DNA from: Leptofilum sp965223525
GTDB lineage: Bacteria; Chloroflexota; Anaerolineae; Promineifilales; Promineifilaceae
DNA length: 64,000 nucleotides
NCBI RefSeq assembly: GCF_965223525.1
Contig: NZ_OZ245005.1
Span: 1,984,001 to 2,048,000 of the forward strand
Reading direction: 5' to 3'
In this document: positions 1-8,200 of the stretch, piece by piece
How the letters are laid out: each line of letters opens with the position of its first letter
How positions within the stretch are numbered: position 1 is the first letter of the stretch
Program-made: the position numbers and the translations under genes
Notes under the pieces: model-generated
Told to the model about the DNA's origin: nothing
Database searches by the model: none
Seen by the model: the letters and a program-made list of their open reading frames with translations, nothing else

Positions 1-318
1 ATTCATTTTGGCGTTAGCAGCTTAGCGCCAGGCAAGCGCCGCTCCTGGTGGTCGGTTTTTCGCGGGTTGGTTATGCTGCCATTTTATACGCCGCTCAAGC
101 TCATGAATGACAACAAAGCGGTGATTGGGGTAAATTTAGGGCATATGTGGGAGCAAGCGGGAATGATGCAGCCGTGGATGAAACAGATTATTGCTTGGTA
201 TGATGAAGCCTTGTTCCGCCCCAAAATTGACCGGACATTTTCATTTGCTGAAGCAGCAGCGGCGCACCATTACATACAAGATCGTAAAAATATTGGCAAA
301 GTGCTGCTGCTGCCGTAA
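1..318 (+). CDS. Zinc-less MDR oxidoreductase, VAT-1/quinone reductase-like (C-terminal part)
   Basis: The reading frame is open from base 1, so the gene begins before the window; only the last 105 residues are present. The C-terminal pattern (KLMNDNKAVIGVNLGHMWE, then FSFAEAAAAHHYIQDRKNIG ending in KVLLLP) is typical of the medium-chain dehydrogenase/reductase branch that includes VAT-1 and quinone oxidoreductases, where this part closes the NADPH-binding Rossmann domain. The substrate cannot be told from this fragment. It ends in TAA at 316-318, followed 15 bases later by a strong hairpin. Confidence 0.8.
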   Translation: MHFGVSSLAPGKRRSWWSVFRGLVMLPFYTPLKLMNDNKAVIGVNLGHMWEQAGMMQPWMKQIIAWYDEALFRPKIDRTFSFAEAAAAHHYIQDRKNIGKVLLLP

Positions 319-332
319 TGTAAAAATCAAGC

Positions 333-364
333 GATCTGACAGGTTTTTGACAACCTGTCAGATC
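333..364. terminator. Perfect 13-bp hairpin between convergent genes
   Basis: GATCTGACAGGTT at 333-345 pairs perfectly with its complement at 352-364 around a 6-nt loop. On the minus strand it is followed by a short T-rich run (TTGATTTTTAC). It lies between the oxidoreductase on the plus strand and the surface protein on the minus strand, so a bidirectional terminator is the simplest role. The words resemble other intergenic hairpins of this window. Confidence 0.6.
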
Positions 365-372
365 TTAAGCGT

Positions 373-927
373 TTATGCCGTACGGCGTTTCCATTCCAGG
401 AAGATGCCCGTGCCGATGAGTGCTAGCCCGAATACGGCCGTAACCCACACAAACAAATTTCCGTTACCGCTGCTGGCTGCTGCCCCAGATTCAGGCAGAA
501 TAATGACAGCATTGGTGCCTTCGCTAACGCAAAAGTCATAGCCAGTCTGCACCAAGCCATCTTCTGGAAAAACAGGTGCAAAGCGGGGATTTTCTGAAGT
601 AACTACATACTTTTCAGGATCAGGTTGGGCCGTGACGCGCCAATAACTTTGCCCGGCCGCCGCCAGACCGTATGTGCCATTTTCGGCGGTGGTTAAGGTG
701 ACAACCGTTGCTTCATCGCTGCTCACAAACTCAATGGTGACGCCTTCTACTGGCTCTTCCCCTTCCACCCCGGTATTCACACACACGCCGTCTCCATTGA
801 CATCTTTGTAAACGGCACCGCTAATGGAGCCTCTTTCATCTGTTTGGGCCTGGACGGTACCTGCCAGAAGAAGCAGACAAGCAGTCAGCAATAGAATTAC
901 TAACCCGGTACGACGATTTCGTTTCAT
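373..927 (-). CDS. Secreted surface protein with sortase signal LPESG
   Basis: 184 residues. Start chosen at ATG 927, preceded by AGGAGGT; a longer frame to 1131 would overlap the sortase gene. Residues 1-28 form a signal peptide (MKRNRR, hydrophobic core, ending AQA-type). Residues 32-135 look like a single SdrD/Cna-B-type beta domain (GSISGAVYKDVNGDGVC; GTYGLAAAG). Residues 144-148 are LPESG, followed by a Ser/Gly spacer, a hydrophobic segment (about 158-176) and the basic tail EWKRRTA. This is the classical sorting-signal layout. The sortase gene lies directly upstream in the same direction, 31 bases away, so this is probably its dedicated substrate. The role of the anchored domain is unknown. 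Confidence 0.8.
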   Translation of the reverse strand: MKRNRRTGLVILLLTACLLLLAGTVQAQTDERGSISGAVYKDVNGDGVCVNTGVEGEEPVEGVTIEFVSSDEATVVTLTTAENGTYGLAAAGQSYWRVTAQPDPEKYVVTSENPRFAPVFPEDGLVQTGYDFCVSEGTNAVIILPESGAAASSGNGNLFVWVTAVFGLALIGTGIFLEWKRRTA

Positions 928-958
928 TACAAACCTCCTAATAAAGTTAATCAAACAA

Positions 959-1705
959 TCAATTTGACCCAGAATCTGTTGGACGGGCGACGACAATAAG
1001 CCGATGAGAATTATCCGTGTGTGGCCAGCAAGTGACCAGGGTGAGCCGCTCATCGCTGGTTGGCTCAATCCATTGGGCATTTTCCAGACGTGTCGCCAAA
1101 GGCTGATCCCGCTCTGGCAAAATTTGGACATCGGTCACGGTGAAATTATGGGGGAGTTCGTCATCGTAGACCACAATTTCTGCGCCGACTTCTAAATCAA
1201 CCAATTTGCCAAACACTTCGCCAAAAATGTTATGGTGTCCGTTTAGCACGGTGTTACCTGGTTGCCCCAGCGGGGCGCTGCTGTTGTGCCAGCCCGCCTG
1301 GTATGTTTCAGGAACTTGCCACTGGTATACAGTTTGTTCGCCGCTTTGGATGGCGGTGAGACCGACATTTACCACTGGGGCATCTACCGCAATACTGGGA
1401 ATGACAATGCGCTGCGGCTGATTGGCCAGACTGCTCACCTGAGCATCGTCCAGGCTAACGAACCCTTCTGGCAAACTAATTTCGGTGGCGACGTTGGTAG
1501 CTGCTGCTTCTGTGGTGGCTGTTGCGTTGGGAATGGGCGTAATAACGACGGTGATGACGGGAAGGGGGGGGTTGGCAACGGCCGTTTCCTGCATAGGTGG
1601 TCTAAATAGCAAAATGGAAGCGGTTGTTAAAACCACAATTAGGCCAATTGTAATAAAAACAATCCCCATGGGAACCACTTTTTCGCCTGAATCTTGCTGA
1701 GTCAT
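959..1705 (-). CDS. Sortase family transpeptidase
   Basis: 248 residues. One N-terminal membrane segment (about 13-34) is followed by a Thr/Pro/Ala-rich linker to residue 80 and a sortase domain (about 97-243). Catalytic residues visible are His157 in NGHHN, Cys226 in TLVTCWP and Arg235 in NSHRLIVVAR. The enzyme should sit on the outer face of the membrane, cleave the LPESG signal of the downstream gene product and attach or polymerise it. The TLVTC signature and the small size suggest a class D/E/F-type housekeeping sortase, not a pilin class C enzyme. It is the first gene of a two-gene operon with its likely substrate. Confidence 0.87.
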   Translation of the reverse strand: MTQQDSGEKVVPMGIVFITIGLIVVLTTASILLFRPPMQETAVANPPLPVITVVITPIPNATATTEAAATNVATEISLPEGFVSLDDAQVSSLANQPQRIVIPSIAVDAPVVNVGLTAIQSGEQTVYQWQVPETYQAGWHNSSAPLGQPGNTVLNGHHNIFGEVFGKLVDLEVGAEIVVYDDELPHNFTVTDVQILPERDQPLATRLENAQWIEPTSDERLTLVTCWPHTDNSHRLIVVARPTDSGSN

Positions 1706-1752
1706 ACGGCATCAGTATAAACGACAAAATGGTTTATGTAAAGCAACCGAGA

Positions 1753-2502
1753 TCATGCAGCCTGCATTGCTTTTATCAGCGCGGGCAAAATTTCGCCAGA
1801 GGGCCCGGTAAGCACCTCATCTGCCCAGCGGGTTAGTGGAGTGGGCTGCGGGTTCACTTCAACTAGCAAGGCCTGATTTTCCAGGGCATACAAGGGCAGC
1901 GAGGCGGCTGGGTGTACCAACGCAGAGGTGCCTACAGAAAAGAAGATATCGCAGGATTGGCTAGCGTGTACGGCCGTCGTCAGCGCATGGGCCGGTAAAT
2001 TTTCTCCAAACCACACCACATTCGGCCGTAGCAAGCTACCACAAGTGGGGCATTTTGGCGGCACCGCATCACTTTCTGGCAGTTGCGCCACAAAATGGCC
2101 GTGTGCGTAACATTTTGATTCCATAATGTTGCCGTGTAAACAGATGACATTTTTGCTGCCTGCCTGCTGGTGCAGCCCATCCACATTTTGGGTGATGAGT
2201 GTAAGTTGCGGCACCAGATTGGCTAACTCAACCAACGCCAAATGGCCTAGATTGGGAGTTGCCCGGTTAACCAATTCCCGCCGCCAAGCGTACCATTCCC
2301 ACACCAGCTTGGGATTGCGCTGAAACGCTTGCGGTGTCGCCAACTCTTGCGGATCGTATTTAGCCCAGAGGCCGGTTTGCGCTTCGCGGAAAGTAGGAAC
2401 GCCACTTTCCGCAGAGATGCCTGCCCCGGTAAGCACCGCAATAGATTGGGCGGTTTTTAATTTTTGAATGAGCATGCCCGGAAAACGAAAATTGTCTGAC
2501 AT
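1753..2502 (-). CDS. cobB: NAD-dependent protein deacylase, Sir2 family (class III type)
   Basis: 249 residues, full length for bacterial sirtuins. Seen: the NAD-binding motif AVLTGAGISAESGVPTFR, the catalytic loop TQNVDGLHQQAG and HGN, and FGENLP plus VGTSALVHPAA near the C terminus. The WYAWRREL segment carries the Tyr-x2-Arg pair that in CobB and SIRT5 binds acidic acyl groups, so desuccinylase/demalonylase as well as deacetylase activity is likely. The zinc site is odd: the second pair is the usual CPTC, but the first is Cys-x2-His (CYAH) where CxxC is expected. It stands alone, divergent from the gene at 2560. Confidence 0.88.
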   Translation of the reverse strand: MSDNFRFPGMLIQKLKTAQSIAVLTGAGISAESGVPTFREAQTGLWAKYDPQELATPQAFQRNPKLVWEWYAWRRELVNRATPNLGHLALVELANLVPQLTLITQNVDGLHQQAGSKNVICLHGNIMESKCYAHGHFVAQLPESDAVPPKCPTCGSLLRPNVVWFGENLPAHALTTAVHASQSCDIFFSVGTSALVHPAASLPLYALENQALLVEVNPQPTPLTRWADEVLTGPSGEILPALIKAMQAA

Positions 2503-2519
2503 ATGTTTTTCTTTATAAT
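2492..2519 (+). promoter_or_regulatory. Sigma70-like promoter for the gene pair at 2560
   Basis: TTGTCT (2492-2497) and TATAAT (2514-2519) are separated by 16 bases and point toward the coupled genes at 2560 and 2940. The -35 lies within the first codons of the divergent sirtuin gene. This is inferred from sequence only. Confidence 0.55.
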
Positions 2520-2559
2520 GAGAAGAATCTCATGACCTCATTCCCAACGGAGCACCGAC

Positions 2560-2943
2560 TTGAGTCAAGAAACACCTCAGAAACCACAATTTGCCCATAA
2601 AATTGAAGAAGAGTTTGCCCGTATCCTTGATTATTACGGAATTGAATGGGAGTATGAACCTCGAACCTTCCCTTTGGTTTGGGATGATGATGGGAACGTC
2701 ACCACCGCATTTTCTCCCGATTTTTATTTGCCTGGTCAGGATTTGTATGTTGAGTTGACGACATTGCGGCCCAAGCTTATTCGGCATAAAAACCGCAAAA
2801 TTCGCCAGATGGCTGAATTATACCCCGATATCAACGTAAAATTGTTTAAGCGAGATGATTTACGCAATTTGATGATCAAGTTTGGCTTAGATGGCGAGGC
2901 TGCGCCTATTGTAGGTACAGACGCACAGGACAATGATAAATGA
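2560..2943 (+). CDS. Small PD-(D/E)xK-like protein upstream of hpt
   Basis: 127 residues, start TTG 2560 with GGAG seven bases upstream; no ATG is available in frame. The core EEEFARILDYYGIEWEYEPRTF, then SPDFYLPGQDLYVELTTLRP, resembles the nuclease fold of the PD-(D/E)xK superfamily: a helix with Glu, a strand with the Asp of SPDFYLP, and a strand with Glu in YVELT. The usual Lys of ExK is Thr here; Lys residues follow in RHKNRK. It overlaps hpt by four bases (ATGA), so the two are probably translationally coupled. The function is unknown; DNA binding or cleavage is only a possibility, and an inactive nuclease fold is equally plausible. Confidence 0.65.
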   Translation: MSQETPQKPQFAHKIEEEFARILDYYGIEWEYEPRTFPLVWDDDGNVTTAFSPDFYLPGQDLYVELTTLRPKLIRHKNRKIRQMAELYPDINVKLFKRDDLRNLMIKFGLDGEAAPIVGTDAQDNDK

Positions 2944-3524
2944 TGGTTTCACTTCCGCCAGAAGCATATGGCGAATTGCATGAGGGTATTTCCAGGGTGC
3001 TTTTTTCTGCTGAAGCGATAGCAACGAGGGTCGCTGAGTTGGGGCAGCAGGTGTCTGTGGATTATAACGGCCGTTACCCCCTGCTAGTTGGCGTACTCAA
3101 TGGCGTTGTCCCTTTCATGGCTGATTTACTACGCGTGATCACCATTCCAGTGGAGGTAGATTATCTGGCTATTGCTAGCTATTCAGCCGAAACGCGCGAG
3201 CGCGGTTTGGTGCGTCTGGAGAAAGATTTGAATGAAACCATCAAAGATCGGCATCTGTTATTTGTAGAAGATATGATTGATACTGGCCTTACCCTCAACT
3301 ACCTGCTGCAAAATTTACGCGCCCGCGAACCTGCCAGCATTGAAGTATGCACCTTGTTCGACAAATCGCGTCGTCGCCTGATCACTTTGCCGATTAAATA
3401 TAAAGGGTTCGACCTTCCTGATCGCTTTGTAGTGGGATACGGATTAGACTACCGGGGAAAATACCGCAACCTGCCTTTTGTTGGCCTCCTTAAGCCAGAA
3501 ATATTTCAGCCCAACAACAAGTAA
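2940..3524 (+). CDS. hpt: Hypoxanthine phosphoribosyltransferase
   Basis: 194 residues. Type I phosphoribosyltransferase with the PRPP-binding motif LLFVEDMIDTGLTL, the early GVLNGVVPFMADL loop and the C-terminal FVVGYGLDYRGKYRNLPFVG typical of bacterial HPRTs. It salvages hypoxanthine and guanine to IMP and GMP using PRPP in the cytoplasm. It overlaps the preceding small gene by ATGA. Two tandem ATGs (2940 and 2943) are possible starts. Members of this family are usually about 180 residues, so the length fits. Confidence 0.9.
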   Translation: MMVSLPPEAYGELHEGISRVLFSAEAIATRVAELGQQVSVDYNGRYPLLVGVLNGVVPFMADLLRVITIPVEVDYLAIASYSAETRERGLVRLEKDLNETIKDRHLLFVEDMIDTGLTLNYLLQNLRAREPASIEVCTLFDKSRRRLITLPIKYKGFDLPDRFVVGYGLDYRGKYRNLPFVGLLKPEIFQPNNK

Positions 3525-4029
3525 AAGAGCGCACTGGATAGCCTAGGCTGTGCCACAAAGCCGGCGCGGTTGGAAAACTAGCCGGAGCATCTGGATTGTT
3601 GCAAAAAAAGAAAAACGCACCCTGCGAAGAGTGCGCCTAAAAAGCGAGGAGCCCCAAGTAACCATCTGGTACTTTACCGCTTCCATTGGTTTTGAGCGAC
3701 AATTGCCTCTCATACCCTTTGGAACTTGCCTGCTAACTCATGTGCAACTACCAACTTATATAAATATGATATATCACACATTTTGTTAGAAAGTCTTGCT
3801 TTGGCTACTTAAACTGTTGTTCTGAATATTTTTCAATATTTTGAACTTTTAGTTTAAATCTCCGTAGCTTCGGTAAAAAACCGTCCAATTTCTCGGAGCT
3901 TCCTCTATCCTGTGGAGAAAGTAGCCAGGTACTTTTTTCCTACAAGATAGAGGAAGTATATATTGTTGCATGCGTAACCGTCTACTGATCTTTGTCTGGC
4001 AAAGATATGACAAAAATCATATTTGGTGC
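3525..4029. other. Intergenic region between hpt and mgtE with one long hairpin
   Basis: About 500 bases without a credible gene; the short open frame at 3550-3789 has no ribosome site and no family-like composition. CTTCCTCTATC at 3899-3909 pairs with 3946-3956 across 36 bases (15 of 16 positions if extended inward), which may act as the shared terminator of the two convergent genes. Sequence from 3720 is visibly AT-rich. No tRNA or riboswitch recognised. Confidence 0.5.
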
Positions 4030-5385
4030 CTAAATTCCCAAGATCAATTTAGCTAGCGAGAAGTAAATAAGTAAACCTGTCGCATCCACAATAGTGGCAA
4101 TCATTGGGCCACTAATGACGGTGGGGTCAATGCGAAAGCGGTCTGCCAGGATGGGGATGACGGTAGCTACAGTTGTAGACCAGATGACGATAATGGGCAG
4201 CGTGAGTGCCACCACCAGCGCCACGTCGAAGCCTGTGTTCCACAGCAGGGCGCGGCCAATCCCAACTGTACCCATCACCAGTCCCAGCAGCAATCCTACA
4301 GAGACTTCACGCCGCCAGGCTGCGCCTAAGTTGCTCAACCGTACTTCATCGAGAGTGATGGCGCGGATGATGGTGGCAACGGTTTGGGAGCCAGCGTTCC
4401 CGCCTGTGCCGGTGACGAGCGTAATGAAGAAACCAAGCGCCACAACCACATCCAGCTCATGCTGGAAAAGGCGGATCACCTCGCCAGAGAGGGTAGAGGC
4501 GACAAAGAGCAGCAGCAACCAGCCAATGCGCTTACGTACAATTTGGAAGACGGAGACAGCAAAATAGGGCTGATCGAGCGGCTCTGAGCCACCAAGCCGT
4601 TGAATATCCTCGGTAACTTCTTCCTCAAAAATGTCCAGCACATCATCCACGGTGACGACGCCGAGCAGTTCGTTGGTTTCGCTGACGACGGGGACGACAA
4701 AATAGTCGTAGCGGGAGACAAATTCGGCTAGCTCTTCCTGATCGGCGGTTGCGGGGACAGAGGCAACGTCGCCACTCATCAGCGATTCGATAGTAGCGTC
4801 TGGTTGTGAAAGGATGAGCACGCGCAGGGGGACGACGCCTATGAGCTTGTTGTCGCGGTCAACCACATAAAGGTAGTGCAATGTTTCGGCATCTTCTAGC
4901 GAGCGTAGGTAATCAAACGTTTGGCGGACGGTCCATTGGCGGCGCAGGGCGACCACATCGCGGGTCATGAGGCGGCCTGCGGTTTCTTCTTCGTAGGCCA
5001 GCAGTTCCTGCACCTCGGCCGCTTCTTCTGGTTCCATCAGGCCGATAAGCTTGTCGGAGATTTCGTCGGGCAAATCCTCCAGGAACTCGGCGGCGTCGTC
5101 CATGGGGAGTTCGTCGAGGAGGTCTGCCAGCCGTTCGTCGTCTACTTTTTCTACAAGCTCTTGCCGCACCAGGCCCCCGGATTCATCCAGCACTTCACTG
5201 GCTATTTCGATAGGGAGGAGTTCAAAGATGGTTACGGCTGTTTCTGCATCAAGCTCATCCAACAGTACAGCAATGTCAGCTGGGTGGACTCGCTCTAGCC
5301 GAGTTTGCAATTCGGGTAGCTGGCCCGCTGCCACAAGCTGCTCGACATCTTCAGTTGGGAAGTAATTCATTGCTGTTTCATCCAT
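4030..5385 (-). CDS. mgtE: Magnesium transporter MgtE
   Basis: 451 residues, normal length. Order: an acidic N-terminal helical MgtE_N domain (about 10-130, with DDAAEFLEDLPDE repeats), a CBS pair (about 135-260, with LHYLYVVDRDNKLIGVV and DYFVVPVVSETNELLGVVTVDDV), a connecting helix, and five membrane helices (about 285-451). The pore-lining ALGFFITLVTGTGGNAGSQT motif is intact. The cytosolic domains sense Mg2+ and close the channel when it is plentiful. No Mg riboswitch is recognisable in the 160-base leader. The gene contains no ACGGCCGT site over 1.3 kb. Confidence 0.95.
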   Translation of the reverse strand: MDETAMNYFPTEDVEQLVAAGQLPELQTRLERVHPADIAVLLDELDAETAVTIFELLPIEIASEVLDESGGLVRQELVEKVDDERLADLLDELPMDDAAEFLEDLPDEISDKLIGLMEPEEAAEVQELLAYEEETAGRLMTRDVVALRRQWTVRQTFDYLRSLEDAETLHYLYVVDRDNKLIGVVPLRVLILSQPDATIESLMSGDVASVPATADQEELAEFVSRYDYFVVPVVSETNELLGVVTVDDVLDIFEEEVTEDIQRLGGSEPLDQPYFAVSVFQIVRKRIGWLLLLFVASTLSGEVIRLFQHELDVVVALGFFITLVTGTGGNAGSQTVATIIRAITLDEVRLSNLGAAWRREVSVGLLLGLVMGTVGIGRALLWNTGFDVALVVALTLPIIVIWSTTVATVIPILADRFRIDPTVISGPMIATIVDATGLLIYFSLAKLILGI

Positions 5386-5547
5386 AGTGGAAATCCTTTG
5401 ATCATAAGCGTTACATAGAGAACCATAGAGAAATCTGTAGGTTCGTATTCATGGCTGTAAACGTAGTCGGTGGACGCTCTTGTGAGGGTAGCCCTCCCAT
5501 TATATCCCACTAAATTCGTGATACAATCCAAAGGGAAGGAGATTGTG

Positions 5548-6393
5548 ATGATACCCTTGCTGTTGCTGATCAACTTTTTGCTGATGATTGGGATACCCAT
5601 CTGGCTGGGAATCTGGCTATCTCGCAAGCTAAAAGCGAGCTGGCAGCTCTTTGCCATTGGCGGTGCGGCCTTTGTTTTGGCCCAGGTTGGGCATCTGCCC
5701 TTTAATTGGCTCATTTTGCAGCAGCTAGAGTGGGTGACTGCCGATAATTTGCTGCTCTACGTTACCTTTTTAGGGCTGTCTGCTGGTACTTTTGAAGGTG
5801 TGATGCGCTATATTTCCTTCCGATTTTGGGCCAAGAAGGCACGCAGTTGGGGTAGCGGCATGATGGTAGGTGCGGGACATGGCGGCGTTGAAGCAATGAT
5901 TCTGGGGGTGCTGGGCTTAATCAATTTCATAGTCTTATTTGGATTGCGCGAAGGGTATTTCGCGGGCATTTTGGCATCTGTGCCTGAAGACCAGCTTTAT
6001 TTAGTAGATGAGCAGATTGAGGCGCTGTTTGGCGTCCCGCCAGCGATTGCCGTATTTGGGGCATTGGAGCGATTTTTTGCCATTTTGCTCCATTTGTCAG
6101 CATCGTTGTTGGTGATGCAGGTTTTTGTACGGAAGCAGCTACGTTGGTTAGGGGCGGGCATTTTGTGGCATGCGCTAATTGATGGTGTGCTGGTGTATGT
6201 GGTTATTACACAAGGGGTGATCATGGCCGAAACGGTGTTGGGGGTGATGAGTGGGGTGAGTTTGGTGATTATTTTTTGGCTGCGTCGCCCAGAACCTGTT
6301 GAGCCTGTTTTGGGGCCATTGCCAGCACTTGAGCCTTTAAGGTCAATCGAGATGTCGCAAGATTCTTTAGATCAAAGTAAATATTCCGGCTGA
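5548..6393 (+). CDS. YhfC-family intramembrane glutamic protease-like protein
   Basis: 281 residues with seven or so hydrophobic segments. Start ATG 5548 chosen because AAGGGAAGGAG precedes it by seven bases; an open frame runs further upstream to 5470 without a ribosome site. Motifs FEGVMRY, GHGGVEAM and LWHALIDG fit the YhfC family, relatives of CAAX/PrsW-type membrane proteases in which the Glu and His residues are catalytic. Substrate unknown. The ABC exporter genes follow after 29 bases and may be cotranscribed. Confidence 0.8.
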   Translation: MIPLLLLINFLLMIGIPIWLGIWLSRKLKASWQLFAIGGAAFVLAQVGHLPFNWLILQQLEWVTADNLLLYVTFLGLSAGTFEGVMRYISFRFWAKKARSWGSGMMVGAGHGGVEAMILGVLGLINFIVLFGLREGYFAGILASVPEDQLYLVDEQIEALFGVPPAIAVFGALERFFAILLHLSASLLVMQVFVRKQLRWLGAGILWHALIDGVLVYVVITQGVIMAETVLGVMSGVSLVIIFWLRRPEPVEPVLGPLPALEPLRSIEMSQDSLDQSKYSG

Positions 6394-6422
6394 ATTCGTG
6401 TAGCGACTTTGAGGATGTGCAT

Positions 6423-7352
6423 ATGATTGAGACAATAAATTTAACGAAACGGTTTGGGGAGAATACGGCCGTTGACCGTCTTACCCTCTCCATTTCCGAA
6501 GGTGAAGTGTTTGGCTTTTTGGGGCCAAATGGGGCAGGTAAAACAACTACGGTACGCATGTTGGCGGGTCTCATTTCGCCCACGGCAGGCGGTGCCACGC
6601 TGCTGGGCCACAAGCTAGGCGAAGCGGATATCGAAATTCGGCGCAACGTGGGCATCCTTACCGAAACGCCCGGCATGTATGAACGGCTCTCAGCCCTCAA
6701 AAACCTGACGATTTACGCAAAGTTATACGAGGTGAAGGATGTTCCCGGACAGGTAGAGAAATATTTGCGGATGTTGGGCTTGTGGGAGCGTCGCAATGAT
6801 GCCACCGGGACGTTTAGCAAGGGGATGCGCCAAAAGCTGGCCATTGCCCGTGCCTTGCTGCATGAGCCGCGCATTCTTTTTTTGGATGAGCCAAGCGCGG
6901 GGTTAGACCCAGAAGCCGCTCGGCTGGTGCGCGATTTCATTGGCGATGTGAAGGAGCAGGGACGCACTATCTTTTTGACCACGCACAATTTGGACGAGGC
7001 GGATCGCCTGTGTGACCGAATTGCCGTGTTCAAAAGTCGGCTGCGGGTGCTGGATACGCCAGAGGGTTTGCGGCAGCAGTTATACGGCCGTCAAGTCGTC
7101 TTCCACTTAGCTAATGAGGCGCAATCAGGCGTGCCAATTCTTGAAGATTTAGCTTACGTCAAAAAAATTGAGGCGATTGAAAATAAGCTGCTGGTTGCCG
7201 TAGATGACCCCGAAACGCACAATCCGGAAATGATTCGGCTGCTGGTGAATGGTGGGCAAAACGTTCAGTTTGTGGGCGAGCTGCGCCATTCGCTAGAAGA
7301 GATTTACCTCCAGCTAATCAACCGCGAGGAGGTGGCTGATGGACAAAATTAA
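6423..7352 (+). CDS. ABC-2 type exporter, ATP-binding subunit
   Basis: 309 residues from ATG 6423 (GAGGA seven bases upstream; the GTG at 6417 is too close to it). Walker A GPNGAGKTTT, Q-loop replaced by the LTETPGMYERLS segment, signature FSKGMRQKLAIARAL, Walker B ILFLDEPSAGLD and the switch His in LTTHNLDEADRL are all present. The C-terminal 90 residues form the extra domain usual in DrrA/CcmA-like exporters. It overlaps the permease gene by 14 bases, so both are made as one transporter. The cargo is not predictable. Confidence 0.92.
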   Translation: MIETINLTKRFGENTAVDRLTLSISEGEVFGFLGPNGAGKTTTVRMLAGLISPTAGGATLLGHKLGEADIEIRRNVGILTETPGMYERLSALKNLTIYAKLYEVKDVPGQVEKYLRMLGLWERRNDATGTFSKGMRQKLAIARALLHEPRILFLDEPSAGLDPEAARLVRDFIGDVKEQGRTIFLTTHNLDEADRLCDRIAVFKSRLRVLDTPEGLRQQLYGRQVVFHLANEAQSGVPILEDLAYVKKIEAIENKLLVAVDDPETHNPEMIRLLVNGGQNVQFVGELRHSLEEIYLQLINREEVADGQN

Positions 7353-8133
7353 GACGATTATCAACAAAGAGTGGGCAGAAGTGTTTAAGAACAAGCTGGT
7401 TTTGTTCTCTGTTGCCTTTCTGCCTCTACTGCTAACTGCGTTGCCTTTGATAACCATCTACTCCATGCAGGGTTTGGCACCAGAGGAGATGGCCAGCACC
7501 ACACAAGGCACGCCCGACGAATTTTTTGGGGATGTGTGCATTGGGCTAAATGAAGCGGACTGCACGACGGTGTACATGCTGAACATTTTCACGCTGTTGT
7601 TTATGATTTTGCCGGTAATGGTCCCAGTAACGATTGCCGCCTACAGTATTGTGGGGGAAAAATCAACCCGAAGTTTGGAGCCTCTTTTGGCCACGCCTAT
7701 CACCACACTAGAGCTGATTTTGGGTAAGGGGATAGCGGCCATTTTGCCTGCGGTTGTGGTAACGTGGTTATCTTTTGGCATCTACCTGTTTGCGGCGCGA
7801 TTGATGACCAACGCGACAGTTTTTGCCCGAATGATTGATCCAATGTGGCTGTTGGCCGTCTTTCTGGTGGGGCCGCTGCTGGCGGTGCTGGCGGTCTGCG
7901 CGGCGATGATGATCTCATCCCGCGTCTCTGACCCGCGCACGGCAGAGCAGCTTTCTGGCGCGGTGATGCTGCCCATAATTTTGGTGGTGATGGGACAATC
8001 GTTTGGGCTATTTTTACTGAGCCGTGAGTTGGTGTTGGTAACGGCCGTTGTCCTCATCATCCTCGACGCCGTTTTGTTTTACCTCACCATCAAGATGTTC
8101 CAGCGTGAAACGATCCTCACTCGCTGGAAATAG
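7339..8133 (+). CDS. ABC-2 type exporter, permease subunit
   Basis: 264 residues. An amphipathic N-terminal stretch (KIKTIINKEWAEVFKNK), a first membrane helix (about 20-42), a large loop with the pair of Cys residues VCIGL...DCTTV, and then five more hydrophobic segments; the VGEKSTRSLEPLLATPITTLELILGK motif after helix 2 is characteristic of ABC-2 permeases that work with DrrA-like ATPases. It overlaps the ATPase gene. Substrate unknown. Confidence 0.88.
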   Translation: MDKIKTIINKEWAEVFKNKLVLFSVAFLPLLLTALPLITIYSMQGLAPEEMASTTQGTPDEFFGDVCIGLNEADCTTVYMLNIFTLLFMILPVMVPVTIAAYSIVGEKSTRSLEPLLATPITTLELILGKGIAAILPAVVVTWLSFGIYLFAARLMTNATVFARMIDPMWLLAVFLVGPLLAVLAVCAAMMISSRVSDPRTAEQLSGAVMLPIILVVMGQSFGLFLLSRELVLVTAVVLIILDAVLFYLTIKMFQRETILTRWK

Positions 8134-8139
8134 AGATTT

Positions 8140-8177
8140 GAGACTGGATAGGCTTCTGATCTCTAATCTCCAGTCTC
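8140..8177. repeat. Intergenic hairpin of the CTCCAATCTCC word family
   Basis: GAGACTGGA at 8140-8148 pairs with TCCAGTCTC at 8169-8177. The right part (TCTCTAATCTCCAGTCTCCC) resembles the spacer at 41613-41650, which carries tandem AATCTCC words ending TAGTCTCCC. It separates the permease gene from the peptidase gene. Confidence 0.6.
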
Positions 8178-8200
8178 CCAAAATATAAAGGATAGATATA

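Noticed and set aside
3550..3789. 79-residue open frame after hpt
   Set aside because: No ribosome site, no ATG, composition unlike protein, and it crosses AT-rich spacer DNA.
4094..4567. 157-residue plus-strand frame inside mgtE
   Set aside because: Antisense shadow of mgtE, rich in Thr/Ser/Arg as expected for such shadows.
5386..5547. Magnesium riboswitch before mgtE
   Set aside because: The leader is short and I could not find the M-box core; nothing beyond position suggests it.
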